A stretch of DNA of 43,265 nucleotides from Burkholderia sp. Bp9143 (GCF_003853645.1 NZ_QTPO01000064.1:1-43265), one strand, 5' to 3'. Positions 16,405 to 26,847 are shown, numbered from the stretch's first letter. Program-made: numbers and translations. Notes: a model not told the origin generated them from the letters alone.

Positions 16405-16713
16405 TCAGGCGCTCAGTACGGCACCGGTCGTCTTCAGGAAGCGAACCTTCTTGCCTTCCTCGACCTTGATGCCAACACGCGACGCCTTGCCATTCGCGTC
16501 GACCAGTGCGACGTTCGAAATATGCAGGGGCATCGTCTTCGCTTCCACGCCACCCGTCGTACCCTTCATCGGGTTCGGCTTCACATGCTTCTTGACGAGG
16601 TTGATACCCTCAACCGTCACATGTTCTGCACCGACAGCCAGCACGACGCCGCGCTTGCCCTTGTCTTTGCCAGTGACGACGATGACTTCGTCACCTTTGC
16701 GAATCTTGTTCAT
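16405..16713 (-). CDS. rplX: 50S ribosomal protein L24
   Basis: L24 is one of the two assembly-initiator proteins of the 50S subunit and lies at the tunnel exit. The 102-residue protein has an N-terminal KOW motif ([20 protein letters not shown], near residues 5-24) and the conserved [13 protein letters not shown] segment. It is 9 bases downstream of rplN and 16 bases upstream of rplE. Confidence 0.98.
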
Positions 16714-16722
16714 CGCGACTCC

Positions 16723-17091
16723 TTACAGCACTTCCGGCGCCAGCGAAACGATCTTCATGAATCGTTCGCTACGCAGCTCACGCGTCACCGGCCCGAAGAT
16801 ACGGGTGCCGATCGGCTCAAGCTTGTTATTCAAAAGCACAGCGGCGTTGCCGTCGAACTTGATCAGCGAGCCGTCTTGACGGCGCACACCCTTGGCGGTG
16901 CGGACCACCACGGCGTTGTAGATTTCGCCTTTCTTCACGCGCCCGCGCGGCGTTGCTTCTTTGACGGTCACCTTGATGATGTCGCCAATGCCGGCATAAC
17001 GACGCTTCGAGCCGCCGAGCACCTTGATGCACATGACTTCACGCGCACCCGTGTTGTCGGCTACTTCGAGCCGAGATTCGGTCTGGATCAT
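16723..17091 (-). CDS. rplN: 50S ribosomal protein L14
   Basis: L14 contacts 16S rRNA in an inter-subunit bridge. The frame is open upstream to 17289, but the conserved family start MIQTESRLEVADNTGARE is the ATG at 17091, which gives the standard 122 residues. Internal family motifs include CIKVLGGSKRRYAGIGD and the C-terminal GPVTRELRSERFMKIVSLAPE. It is the first gene of the spc segment and has its own promoter about 215 bases upstream. Confidence 0.97.
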   Translation of the reverse strand: MIQTESRLEVADNTGAREVMCIKVLGGSKRRYAGIGDIIKVTVKEATPRGRVKKGEIYNAVVVRTAKGVRRQDGSLIKFDGNAAVLLNNKLEPIGTRIFGPVTRELRSERFMKIVSLAPEVL

Positions 17092-17400
17092 GGTTTGTCT
17101 TTCCCAACTTAATCCGGATGCACCACCATGATGCATTCGGTCAGTCTTGGTCCCGTCAGCCAATCGGCTGCTTGGGTTGGAACAGCAGCGACGGCAAACG
17201 AAACCCGCCATCGCAATTCGGTGAATCTTTCGGACAGGCTGGCGCCAGTCCGCTTCCCCCACCAACTTCGCCCGCGACGGGGCTCCCATAAAGAGGGAAG
17301 ACCAGGATTATAACAAATAACCCTGGTCACGCAAGCAAAAACTTTGCGATTTCAAGCACTTCGTGGCGAAGTGCCTGTTACTGCCTACTGCGCTGCCCGC
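17092..17400 (-). promoter_or_regulatory. Leader and control region of the spc segment (rpsQ-rplN gap)
   Basis: These 309 bases are the longest gap inside the S10-to-alpha cluster. A sigma70-type promoter at 17307-17334 would give a 5' untranslated leader of about 205 bases before rplN. Short open frames in the gap have no recognisable product. I see no intrinsic terminator directly after rpsQ, so S10 transcripts may read through. The leader from 17092 to 17300 has no strong perfect hairpin that I can point to. Confidence 0.6.
17307..17334 (-). promoter_or_regulatory. spc promoter upstream of rplN
   Basis: On the minus strand the -35 is TTGCGT (17334-17329), followed by a 16-base spacer and a consensus -10 TATAAT (17312-17307). 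An inverted repeat ACCAGG (17301-17306) / CCTGGT (17322-17327) brackets the -10. It could be an operator or an initial transcript structure. Confidence 0.72.
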
Positions 17401-17673
17401 TTAGATGACGCGAGCTGCTTCGACGAGGCGCGACACCGTCCAGGCCTTCGTCTTCGACAGAGGACGAGTTTCCTGGATTTCAACGAGGTCACCCTCGTTG
17501 TAGGTGTTCGCTTCATCATGCGCGTGGTACTTCTTCGAGCGCACGACATACTTGCCGTAGATCGGGTGCTTGACGCGGTGCTCGATCAGCACGGTGACGG
17601 TCTTGTCCATCTTGTTGCTGACGACCCGACCGACCAGCGTCCGCTTCAGCGAGGTTTTCACGCTATCGTTCAT
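17401..17673 (-). CDS. rpsQ: 30S ribosomal protein S17
   Basis: S17 is a primary 16S rRNA binder with an OB fold. The 90-residue protein has [19 protein letters not shown] near residues 12-30 and the family motif [19 protein letters not shown]. The C-terminal segment [18 protein letters not shown] completes the domain. Its start overlaps the rpmC stop by 4 bases (ATGA), so it is translationally coupled. It is the last gene of the S10 segment. Confidence 0.98.
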
Positions 17674-17864
17674 TTCTGGTTCGCCTTCTGAGTCATGACG
17701 GTCCGCACACGTGCGATGTCGCGACGAACCTTCTTCAGCTGGCTCGTGTTCGTGAGCTGCTGGGTCGCGAGTTGCATGCGCAGGCCGAATTGCGCCTTCA
17801 GCAGGTCCGCCAGCTCCTTGTTGAGCGCGGCCTGGTCTTTCTGGAGAAGTTCGGAAGCCTTCAT
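17670..17864 (-). CDS. rpmC: 50S ribosomal protein L29
   Basis: L29 lies at the tunnel exit beside L23 and helps dock the signal recognition particle. The 64-residue helical protein starts [20 protein letters not shown]. It has the conserved [20 protein letters not shown] and ends in the family-typical [19 protein letters not shown] helix. It overlaps rpsQ by 4 bases and follows rplP by 9 bases. Confidence 0.98.
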
Positions 17865-17873
17865 GTTTTCTCC

Positions 17874-18290
17874 TTAGGCGCCGAGCTGGCGCACGATGAA
17901 TGCCGTCTTCAGCGGCAGCTTGGCTGCAGCCAGACGGAACGCTTCGCGTGCCAGTTCTTCGGTTACGCCGTCCATTTCATAGAGCATCTTGCCCGGCTGG
18001 ATCTCGGCGACGTAGTACTCCGGGTTACCCTTACCGTTACCCATACGCACTTCTGCCGGCTTTTGCGAAATCGGCTTGTCCGGGAAGATCCGGATCCAGA
18101 TGCGGCCGCCACGCTTGATGTGACGCGTCATTGCACGACGCGCCGCTTCAATTTGACGTGCGGTCAAACGACCGCGACCGATCGCCTTCAGGCCGAATTC
18201 ACCGAACGACACTGCGTTGCCGCGCGTCGCCTTGCCGGTGTTACGACCCTTCTGCTCTTTGCGATACTTCCTGCGTTTCGGTTGCAGCAT
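17874..18290 (-). CDS. rplP: 50S ribosomal protein L16
   Basis: L16 organises the A-site tRNA binding region of the 50S subunit. The 138-residue protein starts MLQPKRRKYRKEQKGRN. It has RGGRIWIRIFPDKPISQKP near residues 55-73, with the family pattern MGNGKGNPEYYVAEIQPGK after it. It lies 2 bases downstream of rpsC and 9 bases upstream of rpmC. Confidence 0.98.
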   Translation of the reverse strand: MLQPKRRKYRKEQKGRNTGKATRGNAVSFGEFGLKAIGRGRLTARQIEAARRAMTRHIKRGGRIWIRIFPDKPISQKPAEVRMGNGKGNPEYYVAEIQPGKMLYEMDGVTEELAREAFRLAAAKLPLKTAFIVRQLGA

Positions 18291-18292
18291 CG

Positions 18293-19093
18293 TTATTCTC
18301 CAGTCTTGCCGTCTTCCGGCTTGCCGGCGCCGCGGCGCGGTGCGCCACGACGAGCACCCGGAGCGCCGCCTTCGCCGTCACGGCGCGGACGACGGTCGCC
18401 CGGACGCGCATTGCGACGCGGACGCTTGTCTTCGGCTACTTCTTCGACCACCGGCGCGTCATTGCGGCCGAGCGTGTCGCCCTTGTACACCCACACCTTG
18501 ACGCCGATGATCCCGTAGGTCGTCTTCGCTTCCGAAGTTGCGTAGTCGATGTCGGCACGCAGCGTGTGAAGGGGCACGCGACCTTCGCGATACCACTCCG
18601 TACGAGCGATTTCGATACCGTTCAGACGGCCTGCGCTCATGATCTTGATGCCCTGGGCACCCAGACGCATCGCGTTCTGCATCGCACGCTTCATCGCGCG
18701 ACGGAACATGATCCGGCGCTCGAGCTGTTGCGTGATCGAGTCAGCGATCAGTTGCGCATCGGTTTCCGGCTTGCGGATCTCTTCGATGTTGACGTGAACC
18801 GGCACGCCCATGCGGCGTTGCAGTTCCGTCTTCAGCTGTTCGATATCCTCGCCCTTCTTGCCGATGACGACGCCCGGACGCGAGCTGTAAATCGTGATGC
18901 GCGCGTTCTTCGCCGGACGCTCGATGACGACCCGACCGACCGAAGCGTTCTTCAGCTTCTTCTTCAGGTATTCACGAACACCGATGTCTTCCTGCAGCAT
19001 CGCCGCGAAATTGTTGTTGTTCGCGTACCAACGCGAAGCCCAATTGCGGCTGACAGCCAGGCGGAAGCCAGTCGGATGAATTTTCTGTCCCAT
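18293..19093 (-). CDS. rpsC: 30S ribosomal protein S3 with extended basic tail
   Basis: S3 forms part of the mRNA entry channel and its helicase ring. The protein is 266 residues against about 233 in E. coli. The core is standard: MGQKIHPTGFRLAVSRNW start, KH domain with SSRPGVVIGKKGEDIE near residues 71-86, and the C-terminal domain with GIKIMSAGRLNGIEIAR. The extra length is a low-complexity tail rich in Arg, Gly, Pro and Ala (about residues 228-266) after VVEEVAEDKRPRR. Such tails are common in betaproteobacterial S3 to my knowledge; their function is not established. Confidence 0.98.
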   Translation of the reverse strand: MGQKIHPTGFRLAVSRNWASRWYANNNNFAAMLQEDIGVREYLKKKLKNASVGRVVIERPAKNARITIYSSRPGVVIGKKGEDIEQLKTELQRRMGVPVHVNIEEIRKPETDAQLIADSITQQLERRIMFRRAMKRAMQNAMRLGAQGIKIMSAGRLNGIEIARTEWYREGRVPLHTLRADIDYATSEAKTTYGIIGVKVWVYKGDTLGRNDAPVVEEVAEDKRPRRNARPGDRRPRRDGEGGAPGARRGAPRRGAGKPEDGKTGE

Positions 19094-19104
19094 CGTATGG
19101 CTCC

Positions 19105-19434
19105 TTAATTCCCGACCGTCACAGTGATGTGACAGGATTGCTTCTCGATGCGGTTACCGCGGCCCTTGGCGCGCGCGGTGAAACGCTTGAGCGATGCAGC
19201 CTTGTCGACGTAGATGCTCTTGATCTTGAGCTCGTCGATATCAGCGCCTTCGTTGTGCTCCGCATTCGCGATTGCCGACAGCACAACCTTCTTCACGATG
19301 CCAGCCGCCTTCTTCGGCGAGAACGTCAGAACGTTCAGCGCCTTGTCGACCGGCAAACCGCGGATCTGGTCAGCCACAAGGCGCGTTTTTTGCGCCGAGA
19401 TGCGGGCACCGCGATGAATTGCTTTCACTTCCAT
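19105..19434 (-). CDS. rplV: 50S ribosomal protein L22
   Basis: L22 has a globular body and a beta-hairpin that lines the peptide tunnel near the macrolide-binding region. The 109-residue protein starts [18 protein letters not shown]. The hairpin tip region [20 protein letters not shown] is present (near residues 83-102) with no visible deletion or insertion of the type linked with macrolide resistance. It lies between rpsS (12 bases) and rpsC (11 bases). Confidence 0.98.
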
Positions 19435-19446
19435 CTTGATTGCCCC

Positions 19447-19722
19447 TTATTTCTTGGCCTTCTTGTCGGCTGCGTGACCCTTGAACGTACGGGTCAGTGC
19501 GAACTCGCCAAGCTTGTGGCCGACCATGTTTTCCGAGATGTACACCGGAACGTGTTGACGGCCGTTGTGAACAGCGATCGTCAGGCCGATGAAATCCGGC
19601 AGAATCGTCGAGCGACGCGACCAGGTCTTGATCGGCTTTTTGTCGCGCGAAGCTGCAGCCGCCTCAACTTTCTTCAGCAAATGGGCGTCGCAGAACGGAC
19701 CTTTTTTAACAGAACGTGCCAT
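19447..19722 (-). CDS. rpsS: 30S ribosomal protein S19
   Basis: S19 pairs with S13 in the head of the 30S subunit. The 91-residue protein has [18 protein letters not shown] at its start, then [19 protein letters not shown] and [20 protein letters not shown] near the middle. The C-terminal [15 protein letters not shown] is basic. It lies between rplB and rplV in the S10 segment. Confidence 0.98.
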
Positions 19723-19732
19723 TGCCTACTCC

Positions 19733-20560
19733 TTAACGCTTGTGACGGCGCTGGACGATCATCGTCGTCGTGCGCTTGTTGCTGCGGGTGCGGTAACCCT
19801 TAGCCGGCGTACCCCACGGGCTCACCGGGTCGCGACCTGCAGCCGTCTTGCCCTCACCACCACCGTGCGGGTGATCAACCGGGTTCATCGCAACGCCACG
19901 CACCGTCGGGCGGATACCGCGCCAGCGGTTCGCGCCAGCCTTGCCGATTTGGCGCAGGCTATGCTCTTCGTTGCCGACTTCACCGATCGTTGCACGGCAC
20001 TCGATGTGCACGCGGCGGATTTCGCCCGAACGCAGACGAACCTGCGCGTAGACGCCTTCACGTGCCAGCAGCATGGCCGACGTGCCAGCCGAACGCGCCA
20101 TTTGCGCGCCCTTGCCCGGCAGCATCTCGATGCAGTGGATCGTCGTACCGACCGGAATGTTGCGGATCGGCAGCGTGTTGCCTGCACGGATCGGCGCTTC
20201 CGAACCCGACATCAGCTGTTGGCCGACGGTCAGGCCCTTCGGGGCGATGATGTAGCGACGCTCGCCGTCTGCGTAGAGCACCAGCGCGATGTTCGCGCTA
20301 CGGTTCGGGTCGTACTCGAGACGCTCGACCTTTGCCGGGATGCCATCCTTCGTGCGACGGAAATCGACGATACGGTAGTGCTGCTTGTGACCACCACCCT
20401 TGTGACGCGTGGTGATACGACCGTTGTTGTTACGGCCGGCGGTCGAGCTCTGCGAGTCGAGCAGTGCCGCGAACGGCTTGCCCTGGTGCAGGTTCTTGTT
20501 AACCACCTTGACCATCGCGCGGCGACCCGGCGATGTCGGTTTAACTTTAACGATTGCCAT
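19733..20560 (-). CDS. rplB: 50S ribosomal protein L2
   Basis: L2 is needed for subunit association and peptidyl transferase activity. The 275-residue protein starts [20 protein letters not shown]. Its C-terminus has the family signature [16 protein letters not shown] near residues 222-237, including the catalytically important histidine. Spacing to rplW is 2 bases, suggesting coupling. Confidence 0.98.
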
Positions 20561-20562
20561 GA

Positions 20563-20877
20563 TTACTTGGCCTCCGCTTCAAAGTTGATTTCCTGGCCGG
20601 GCTTCAGGCAAACGTACGCCTTCTTCACGTCCTTGCGGCGGCCCATCGAACGGCCAAAGCGCTTTTGCTTGCCCTTCTGAACCAGCACGTTGACGGAATC
20701 AACTTCAACCTTGAACAGCAGCTCGACAGCCGCCTTCACTTCCTGCTTCGTGGCATCCGGTGCGACTTCGAACACGACTTGCTCGTTCTTGTCGGCAACC
20801 AGCGTCGCCTTTTCCGAGATCACCGGTGCGAGCAGGACCTGCATCAAACGATGATCGTTCTTGCGAATCTCGCTCAT
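20563..20877 (-). CDS. rplW: 50S ribosomal protein L23
   Basis: L23 at the tunnel exit docks trigger factor and the signal recognition particle. The 104-residue protein has [20 protein letters not shown] near the N-terminus and the family signature [19 protein letters not shown]. The trigger-factor contact is an acidic residue in the segment [10 protein letters not shown], by analogy. The start overlaps the rplD stop by 4 bases (20874-20877). Confidence 0.98.
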
Positions 20878-21494
20878 GACAGCAACTCCTCGATCTGGGC
20901 GACCGCAGCCTTCGTGACCAGCACTTTCTTGAAGTAGATCAGCGACAGCGGGTCAGCGTAGCGCGGCTCGACAATCGCCACGTGCGGCAGGTTGCGCGAA
21001 GCCAGGTACAGGTTCTCGTCGACCGTGTCCGTAATGATCAGAACGGAGTCGAGACCCATGGTCTTGAATTTGTCAGCCAGCAGCTTGGTCTTCGGCGCTT
21101 CGAGGATGATGTCCTCGACGACCGACAGACGGCCTTCACGGGCCAGCTGCGAGAAGATCGAGCAGAGACCTGCGCGATGCATCTTCTTGTTGACCTTGTG
21201 CGAGAAGTTTTCTTCCGGCGAGTTCGGGAAGATGCGACCACCGCCACGCCACAACGGGCTCGACGACATACCGGCACGAGCGCGGCCCGTACCCTTCTGA
21301 CGCCACGGCTTCTTGGTGGTGTGCTTGACTTGCTCACGGTCCTTCTGTGCGCGGTTACCCTGGCGAGCATTCGCCTGGTACGCGACGACGACCTGGTGGA
21401 TCAGCGCTTCGTTGTAGTCACGACCGAACACGACGTCCGACGCGTTGACCACTGCACCTTCCTGACCATTTTCATTCAGGAGCTTGAGTTCCAT
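20874..21494 (-). CDS. rplD: 50S ribosomal protein L4
   Basis: L4 reaches into the peptide tunnel with a long loop and, in E. coli, is the autoregulator of the S10 operon. The 206-residue protein has the loop region [20 protein letters not shown] (near residues 59-78), where macrolide-resistance changes occur in other bacteria; none is apparent. Its ATG shares one base with the rplC TAA stop (TAATG), so the two genes are tightly coupled. Confidence 0.98.
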
Positions 21495-22147
21495 TATTTC
21501 GCCCCCTTGGTCTTGACGGCCGGCGTCACGAAAACCTTGCCGCCCTTCGCGCCCGGAATCGCACCCTTGACGAGCAGCAGCTTGCGCTCTGCATCGATAC
21601 GCGCGATTTCGAGGTTCTGCACCGTCACCGTAACGTCACCGAGGTGACCCGTCATGCGCTTACCCGGGAAAACACGACCCGGATCTTGCGCCATACCGAT
21701 CGAGCCCGGCACGTTGTGCGAGCGCGAGTTACCGTGCGTGGCACGGCCGGAGGAGAAGTTGTAACGCTTGATCGTACCGGCGTAGCCCTTACCGATCGAC
21801 ACGCCTTGCACGTCGACCTTCTGGCCTACTTCGAAAAGATCAGCACCGACCACGGCGCCATTCGACAGCTCAGCCGCCTTGGCCGCGTCAATGCGGAATT
21901 CCTTGAGGATTTCACCGGCCTCAACACCGGCTTTGGCGAGATGACCTGCCAGCGGCTTCGTCACGCGCGATGCGCGGCGGGAGCCGAATGCAACCTGCAC
22001 GGCCGTGTAGCCGTCGGTTTCAACAGTCTTGATCTGCGTCACGCGGTTGTCCGACACGTCCAGCACGGTGACGGGAATCGAATCCCCTTCAGCCGTGAAG
22101 ATACGGGTCATGCCAACCTTGCGACCTACGAGTCCAAGGCTCATCAT
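21494..22147 (-). CDS. rplC: 50S ribosomal protein L3
   Basis: L3 is an early assembly protein whose long loop approaches the peptidyl transferase centre. From the ATG at 22147 the protein has 217 residues (MMSLGLVGRKVGMTRIF). GGAG lies 3 bases before that ATG and 6 bases before the next one (22144), so either may be used. A further in-frame ATG at 22156 lies upstream of the GGAG and is less likely. The central loop RATHGNSRSHNVPGSIGMAQ, where methylated glutamine and pleuromutilin-resistance sites lie in relatives, is intact. It has its own promoter between it and rpsJ. Confidence 0.96.
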   Translation of the reverse strand: MMSLGLVGRKVGMTRIFTAEGDSIPVTVLDVSDNRVTQIKTVETDGYTAVQVAFGSRRASRVTKPLAGHLAKAGVEAGEILKEFRIDAAKAAELSNGAVVGADLFEVGQKVDVQGVSIGKGYAGTIKRYNFSSGRATHGNSRSHNVPGSIGMAQDPGRVFPGKRMTGHLGDVTVTVQNLEIARIDAERKLLLVKGAIPGAKGGKVFVTPAVKTKGAK

Positions 22148-22243
22148 TTTCTCCATTCCCGACTGCGATTGGTCGGGGCTGATTTACAAAATGCCGGGCA
22201 CGCAAGGCCCAACTTTTTTACGCGAATACGCGAAAAGCCAAGC

Positions 22244-22272
22244 AGTATAGCCCGACTTCTCGATTTCCGCAA
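22244..22272 (-). promoter_or_regulatory. Internal S10-segment promoter upstream of rplC
   Basis: On the minus strand the -35 is TTGCGG (22272-22267), followed by a 17-base spacer and -10 TATACT (22249-22244). It lies in the 175-base gap between rpsJ and rplC. The expected start, near 22237, would give a leader of about 90 bases. The leader begins with an inverted repeat (CTTTTCGCG then CGCGTAAAAAAG, about 22214-22238). Confidence 0.65.
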
Positions 22273-22322
22273 GCAATACAAAGACTTAGCACCGCCCGAC
22301 AAGCCAGTTGGCGCCGAAAGCC

Positions 22323-22634
22323 TTACTGCAGCTTGATTTCCACGTCGACGCCAGCCGGCAGATCGAGCTTCATCAGCGCGTCAACCGTCTTGTCGGTCGG
22401 ATCGACGATGTCCATCAGGCGCTGGTGGGTACGGATTTCGAGCTGATCGCGCGACGTCTTGTTGACGTGCGGCGAACGCAGGATGTCAAAACGCTGAATG
22501 CGCGTCGGCAGCGGCACCGGGCCACGGACGATTGCACCAGTCCGCTTCGCGGTATCGACGATCTCGGCAGCCGATTGATCGATCAGGCGATAGTCGAAAG
22601 CCTTCAGGCGAATGCGGATTTTCTGTTGCTGCAT
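22323..22634 (-). CDS. rpsJ: 30S ribosomal protein S10
   Basis: S10 is a head protein of the 30S subunit and, as NusE, a partner of NusB and NusG in antitermination. From the ATG at 22634 it has 103 residues, the standard length (MQQQKIRIRLKAFDYRLIDQ). AAGGA precedes this ATG, and the 15 extra codons of open frame upstream are not supported. The conserved PLPTRIQRFDILRSPHVNK is present. The nusG gene in this window encodes its partner in coupling transcription to translation. Confidence 0.97.
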   Translation of the reverse strand: MQQQKIRIRLKAFDYRLIDQSAAEIVDTAKRTGAIVRGPVPLPTRIQRFDILRSPHVNKTSRDQLEIRTHQRLMDIVDPTDKTVDALMKLDLPAGVDVEIKLQ

Positions 22635-22820
22635 GACGATTCCTTGAAAAGAGCGAGGCGATGTTGCATCGCCGGACACTAAAAGAACGCGAAACCTGTT
22701 GCCTGCGGGGAGCGAGGCACCCGGTTCCGAACGGTACTTCCACTGCTAAGCCCGCGATTCTACACGAAAAATCGAAGCGGTGGTGTGCGTTTGTCAATGC
22801 CGCAACGCGCACGCCACAAA
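22635..22820 (-). promoter_or_regulatory. rpsJ (S10) leader region
   Basis: On the minus strand a consensus TTGACA (22797-22792) and a -10-like TAGAAT (22762-22757) are present but are 29 bases apart, too far to act as one promoter. The TAGAAT could work with a weak upstream element. A perfect hairpin GGCGATG-CAA-CATCGCC (22673-22657) lies 23 bases before the rpsJ start. In E. coli, S10 is controlled by L4 through leader hairpins; an equivalent here is only suggested. Confidence 0.45.
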
Positions 22821-22859
22821 GACAAAACCGGGCGCCAGATCAAACTGGGCACCCGGTTT
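22816..22859 (-). terminator. Terminator of tuf (copy 1)
   Basis: On the minus strand AAACCGGG (22859-22852) pairs with CCCGGTTT (22832-22825). After one mismatch the stem continues with GC-rich pairs, and the loop is TTTGAT-like. The T-rich tail TTTTGTCTTTG follows. It begins about 62 bases after the tuf stop and separates the str segment from S10. Confidence 0.8.
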
Positions 22860-22920
22860 CGACGGTTCAACTGCCTACCGTGGAATCGCGGACCCCGGAG
22901 GGATCCGCGGATCGTCGATA

Positions 22921-24111
22921 TTACTCGATGATCTTGGCGACGACGCCGGCGCCGACGGTACGGCCACCTTCGCGGATTGCGAAGCGCAGACCTTCTTCCA
23001 TCGCGATCGGAGCGATCAGCTTCACCGTGATCGACACGTTGTCGCCCGGCATCACCATTTCCTTGTCCTTCGGCAGCTCGATCGAGCCCGTCACGTCCGT
23101 CGTACGGAAGTAGAACTGCGGACGGTAGTTGTTGAAGAACGGCGTGTGACGGCCGCCTTCGTCCTTGCTCAGCACGTACACTTCAGCCGTGAAGTGCGTG
23201 TGCGGCGTAATCGAACCCGGCTTCGCCAGAACCTGGCCACGCTCCACGTCTTCACGCTTCGTGCCGCGCAGCAGGATACCAACGTTGTCGCCTGCTTGAC
23301 CTTGGTCCAGCAGCTTGCGGAACATTTCAACGCCCGTGCAGGTCGTCTTCACCGTCGGCTTGATACCGACGATTTCGATTTCCTCGCCGACCTTCACGAT
23401 GCCGCGCTCGACACGACCCGTCACCACCGTACCACGGCCCGAGATCGAGAACACGTCTTCAACCGGCATCAGGAATGCGCCGTCAACTGCACGCTCCGGC
23501 GTCGGGATGTACGTGTCCAGCGCGTCTGCCAGGCTCATGATCGCCACTTCGCCCAGCTCGCCCGTGTCGCCTTCCAGCGCCAGCTTTGCCGAACCCTTCA
23601 CGATCGGCGTGTCGTCGCCCGGGAAGTCGTACTTCGACAGGAGTTCGCGAACTTCCATCTCGACCAGCTCGAGCAGTTCAGCGTCGTCCACCATGTCGCA
23701 CTTGTTCAGGAACACGATGATGTACGGAACGCCAACCTGACGTGCCAGCAGGATGTGCTCACGCGTTTGCGGCATCGGGCCGTCTGCTGCCGAGCAAACC
23801 AGGATCGCGCCGTCCATCTGCGCTGCGCCCGTGATCATGTTCTTCACATAGTCAGCGTGGCCCGGGCAGTCGACGTGTGCGTAGTGGCGGTTGGCCGTTT
23901 CGTACTCGACGTGTGCCGTGTTGATCGTGATGCCGCGCGCCTTTTCTTCCGGTGCCGCGTCGATCTGGTCGTATGCCTTCGCTTCGCCGCCGAACTTCTT
24001 CGTCAGCACCGTCGTGATCGCTGCCGTCAGCGTCGTCTTGCCGTGGTCAACGTGACCAATCGTACCAACGTTGACGTGCGGCTTGGTCCGCTCAAATTTA
24101 CCTTTTGCCAT
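22921..24111 (-). CDS. tuf: Elongation factor Tu (copy 1)
   Basis: EF-Tu delivers aminoacyl-tRNA to the ribosome as a GTP complex. The 396-residue protein has the P-loop GHVDHGKT (residues 19-26), DCPGHADY (near 81-88) and NKCD (near 136-139). Domains 2 and 3 are complete. It follows fusA after a 39-base gap. It is identical, as far as read by eye, over all 1182 bases shared with the second copy at 42084. The flanking sequence differs immediately beyond the stop, so the identity is confined to the gene. Confidence 0.98.
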   Translation of the reverse strand: MAKGKFERTKPHVNVGTIGHVDHGKTTLTAAITTVLTKKFGGEAKAYDQIDAAPEEKARGITINTAHVEYETANRHYAHVDCPGHADYVKNMITGAAQMDGAILVCSAADGPMPQTREHILLARQVGVPYIIVFLNKCDMVDDAELLELVEMEVRELLSKYDFPGDDTPIVKGSAKLALEGDTGELGEVAIMSLADALDTYIPTPERAVDGAFLMPVEDVFSISGRGTVVTGRVERGIVKVGEEIEIVGIKPTVKTTCTGVEMFRKLLDQGQAGDNVGILLRGTKREDVERGQVLAKPGSITPHTHFTAEVYVLSKDEGGRHTPFFNNYRPQFYFRTTDVTGSIELPKDKEMVMPGDNVSITVKLIAPIAMEEGLRFAIREGGRTVGAGVVAKIIE

Positions 24112-24150
24112 GATTCTCTTCTTTCAAAAATAATCGATTGTGATAGCGAA

Positions 24151-26253
<2,103 letters not shown>

Positions 26254-26277
26254 TTTGATCCTCTACTGGGATGACGC

Positions 26278-26343
26278 GATGCAGCCCAGCTGCATCACGC
26301 TTCAACACAAACGGGCGAGGCGCCTGAAAAGCGCACCCGCCCG
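26278..26343 (-). other. Two hairpins in the rpsG-fusA gap
   Basis: On the minus strand the first hairpin (26343-26312) has arms CGGGCGGG and GCGC with a bulged T, closing a TTTTCAG loop, and is followed by TTTGTGTTG, an attenuator-like layout. The second (26296-26278) is an 8 bp perfect stem GATGCAGC with a 3-base loop, ending 24 bases before the fusA GTG. The first may limit transcription into fusA. The second could affect initiation. Confidence 0.45.
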
Positions 26344-26376
26344 GAATTTATTTCCGCTAACAGCCCAGCCAGGCGC

Positions 26377-26847
26377 TTAGAAACGGAAATGCGAGAACGC
26401 GCGGTTGGCTTCTGCCATGCGGTGAACTTCATCGCGCTTCTTCATCGCGCCGCCACGGCCTTCGGCCGCTTCGGAGAGTTCACCTGCCAGGCGCAGGGCC
26501 ATCGACTTCTCGCTGCGCTTCTTCGCAGCCTCACGCAGCCAGCGCATCGCCAATGCCATACGACGCGACGGGCGCACTTCGACCGGAACTTGATAGTTGG
26601 CACCACCAACGCGACGGCTCTTCACTTCGACCACCGGCTTCACGTTGTTGAGCGCAACCGTGAACACTTCCAGCGGGTCCTTGCCACCCTTGGTCTGGAT
26701 TTGTTCGAATGCGCCATAAACGATGCGCTCTGCGACCGACTTCTTGCCGGACAGCATCAGCATGTTCATGAACTTGGCAACATCAACGTTGCCGAACTTC
26801 GGATCCGGCAACACTTCCCGCTTGGGGACTTCGCGACGACGCGGCAT
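26377..26847 (-). CDS. rpsG: 30S ribosomal protein S7
   Basis: S7 nucleates assembly of the 30S head and, in E. coli, represses the str operon at the rpsL-rpsG junction. The 156-residue protein starts MPRRREVPKREVLPDPKFG. It contains the family signature from the VLPDPKFGNVDVAKFMNMLM region and RVGGANYQVPVEVRPSRR near residues 76-95. It ends in ANRAFSHFRF. Confidence 0.98.
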   Translation of the reverse strand: MPRRREVPKREVLPDPKFGNVDVAKFMNMLMLSGKKSVAERIVYGAFEQIQTKGGKDPLEVFTVALNNVKPVVEVKSRRVGGANYQVPVEVRPSRRMALAMRWLREAAKKRSEKSMALRLAGELSEAAEGRGGAMKKRDEVHRMAEANRAFSHFRF

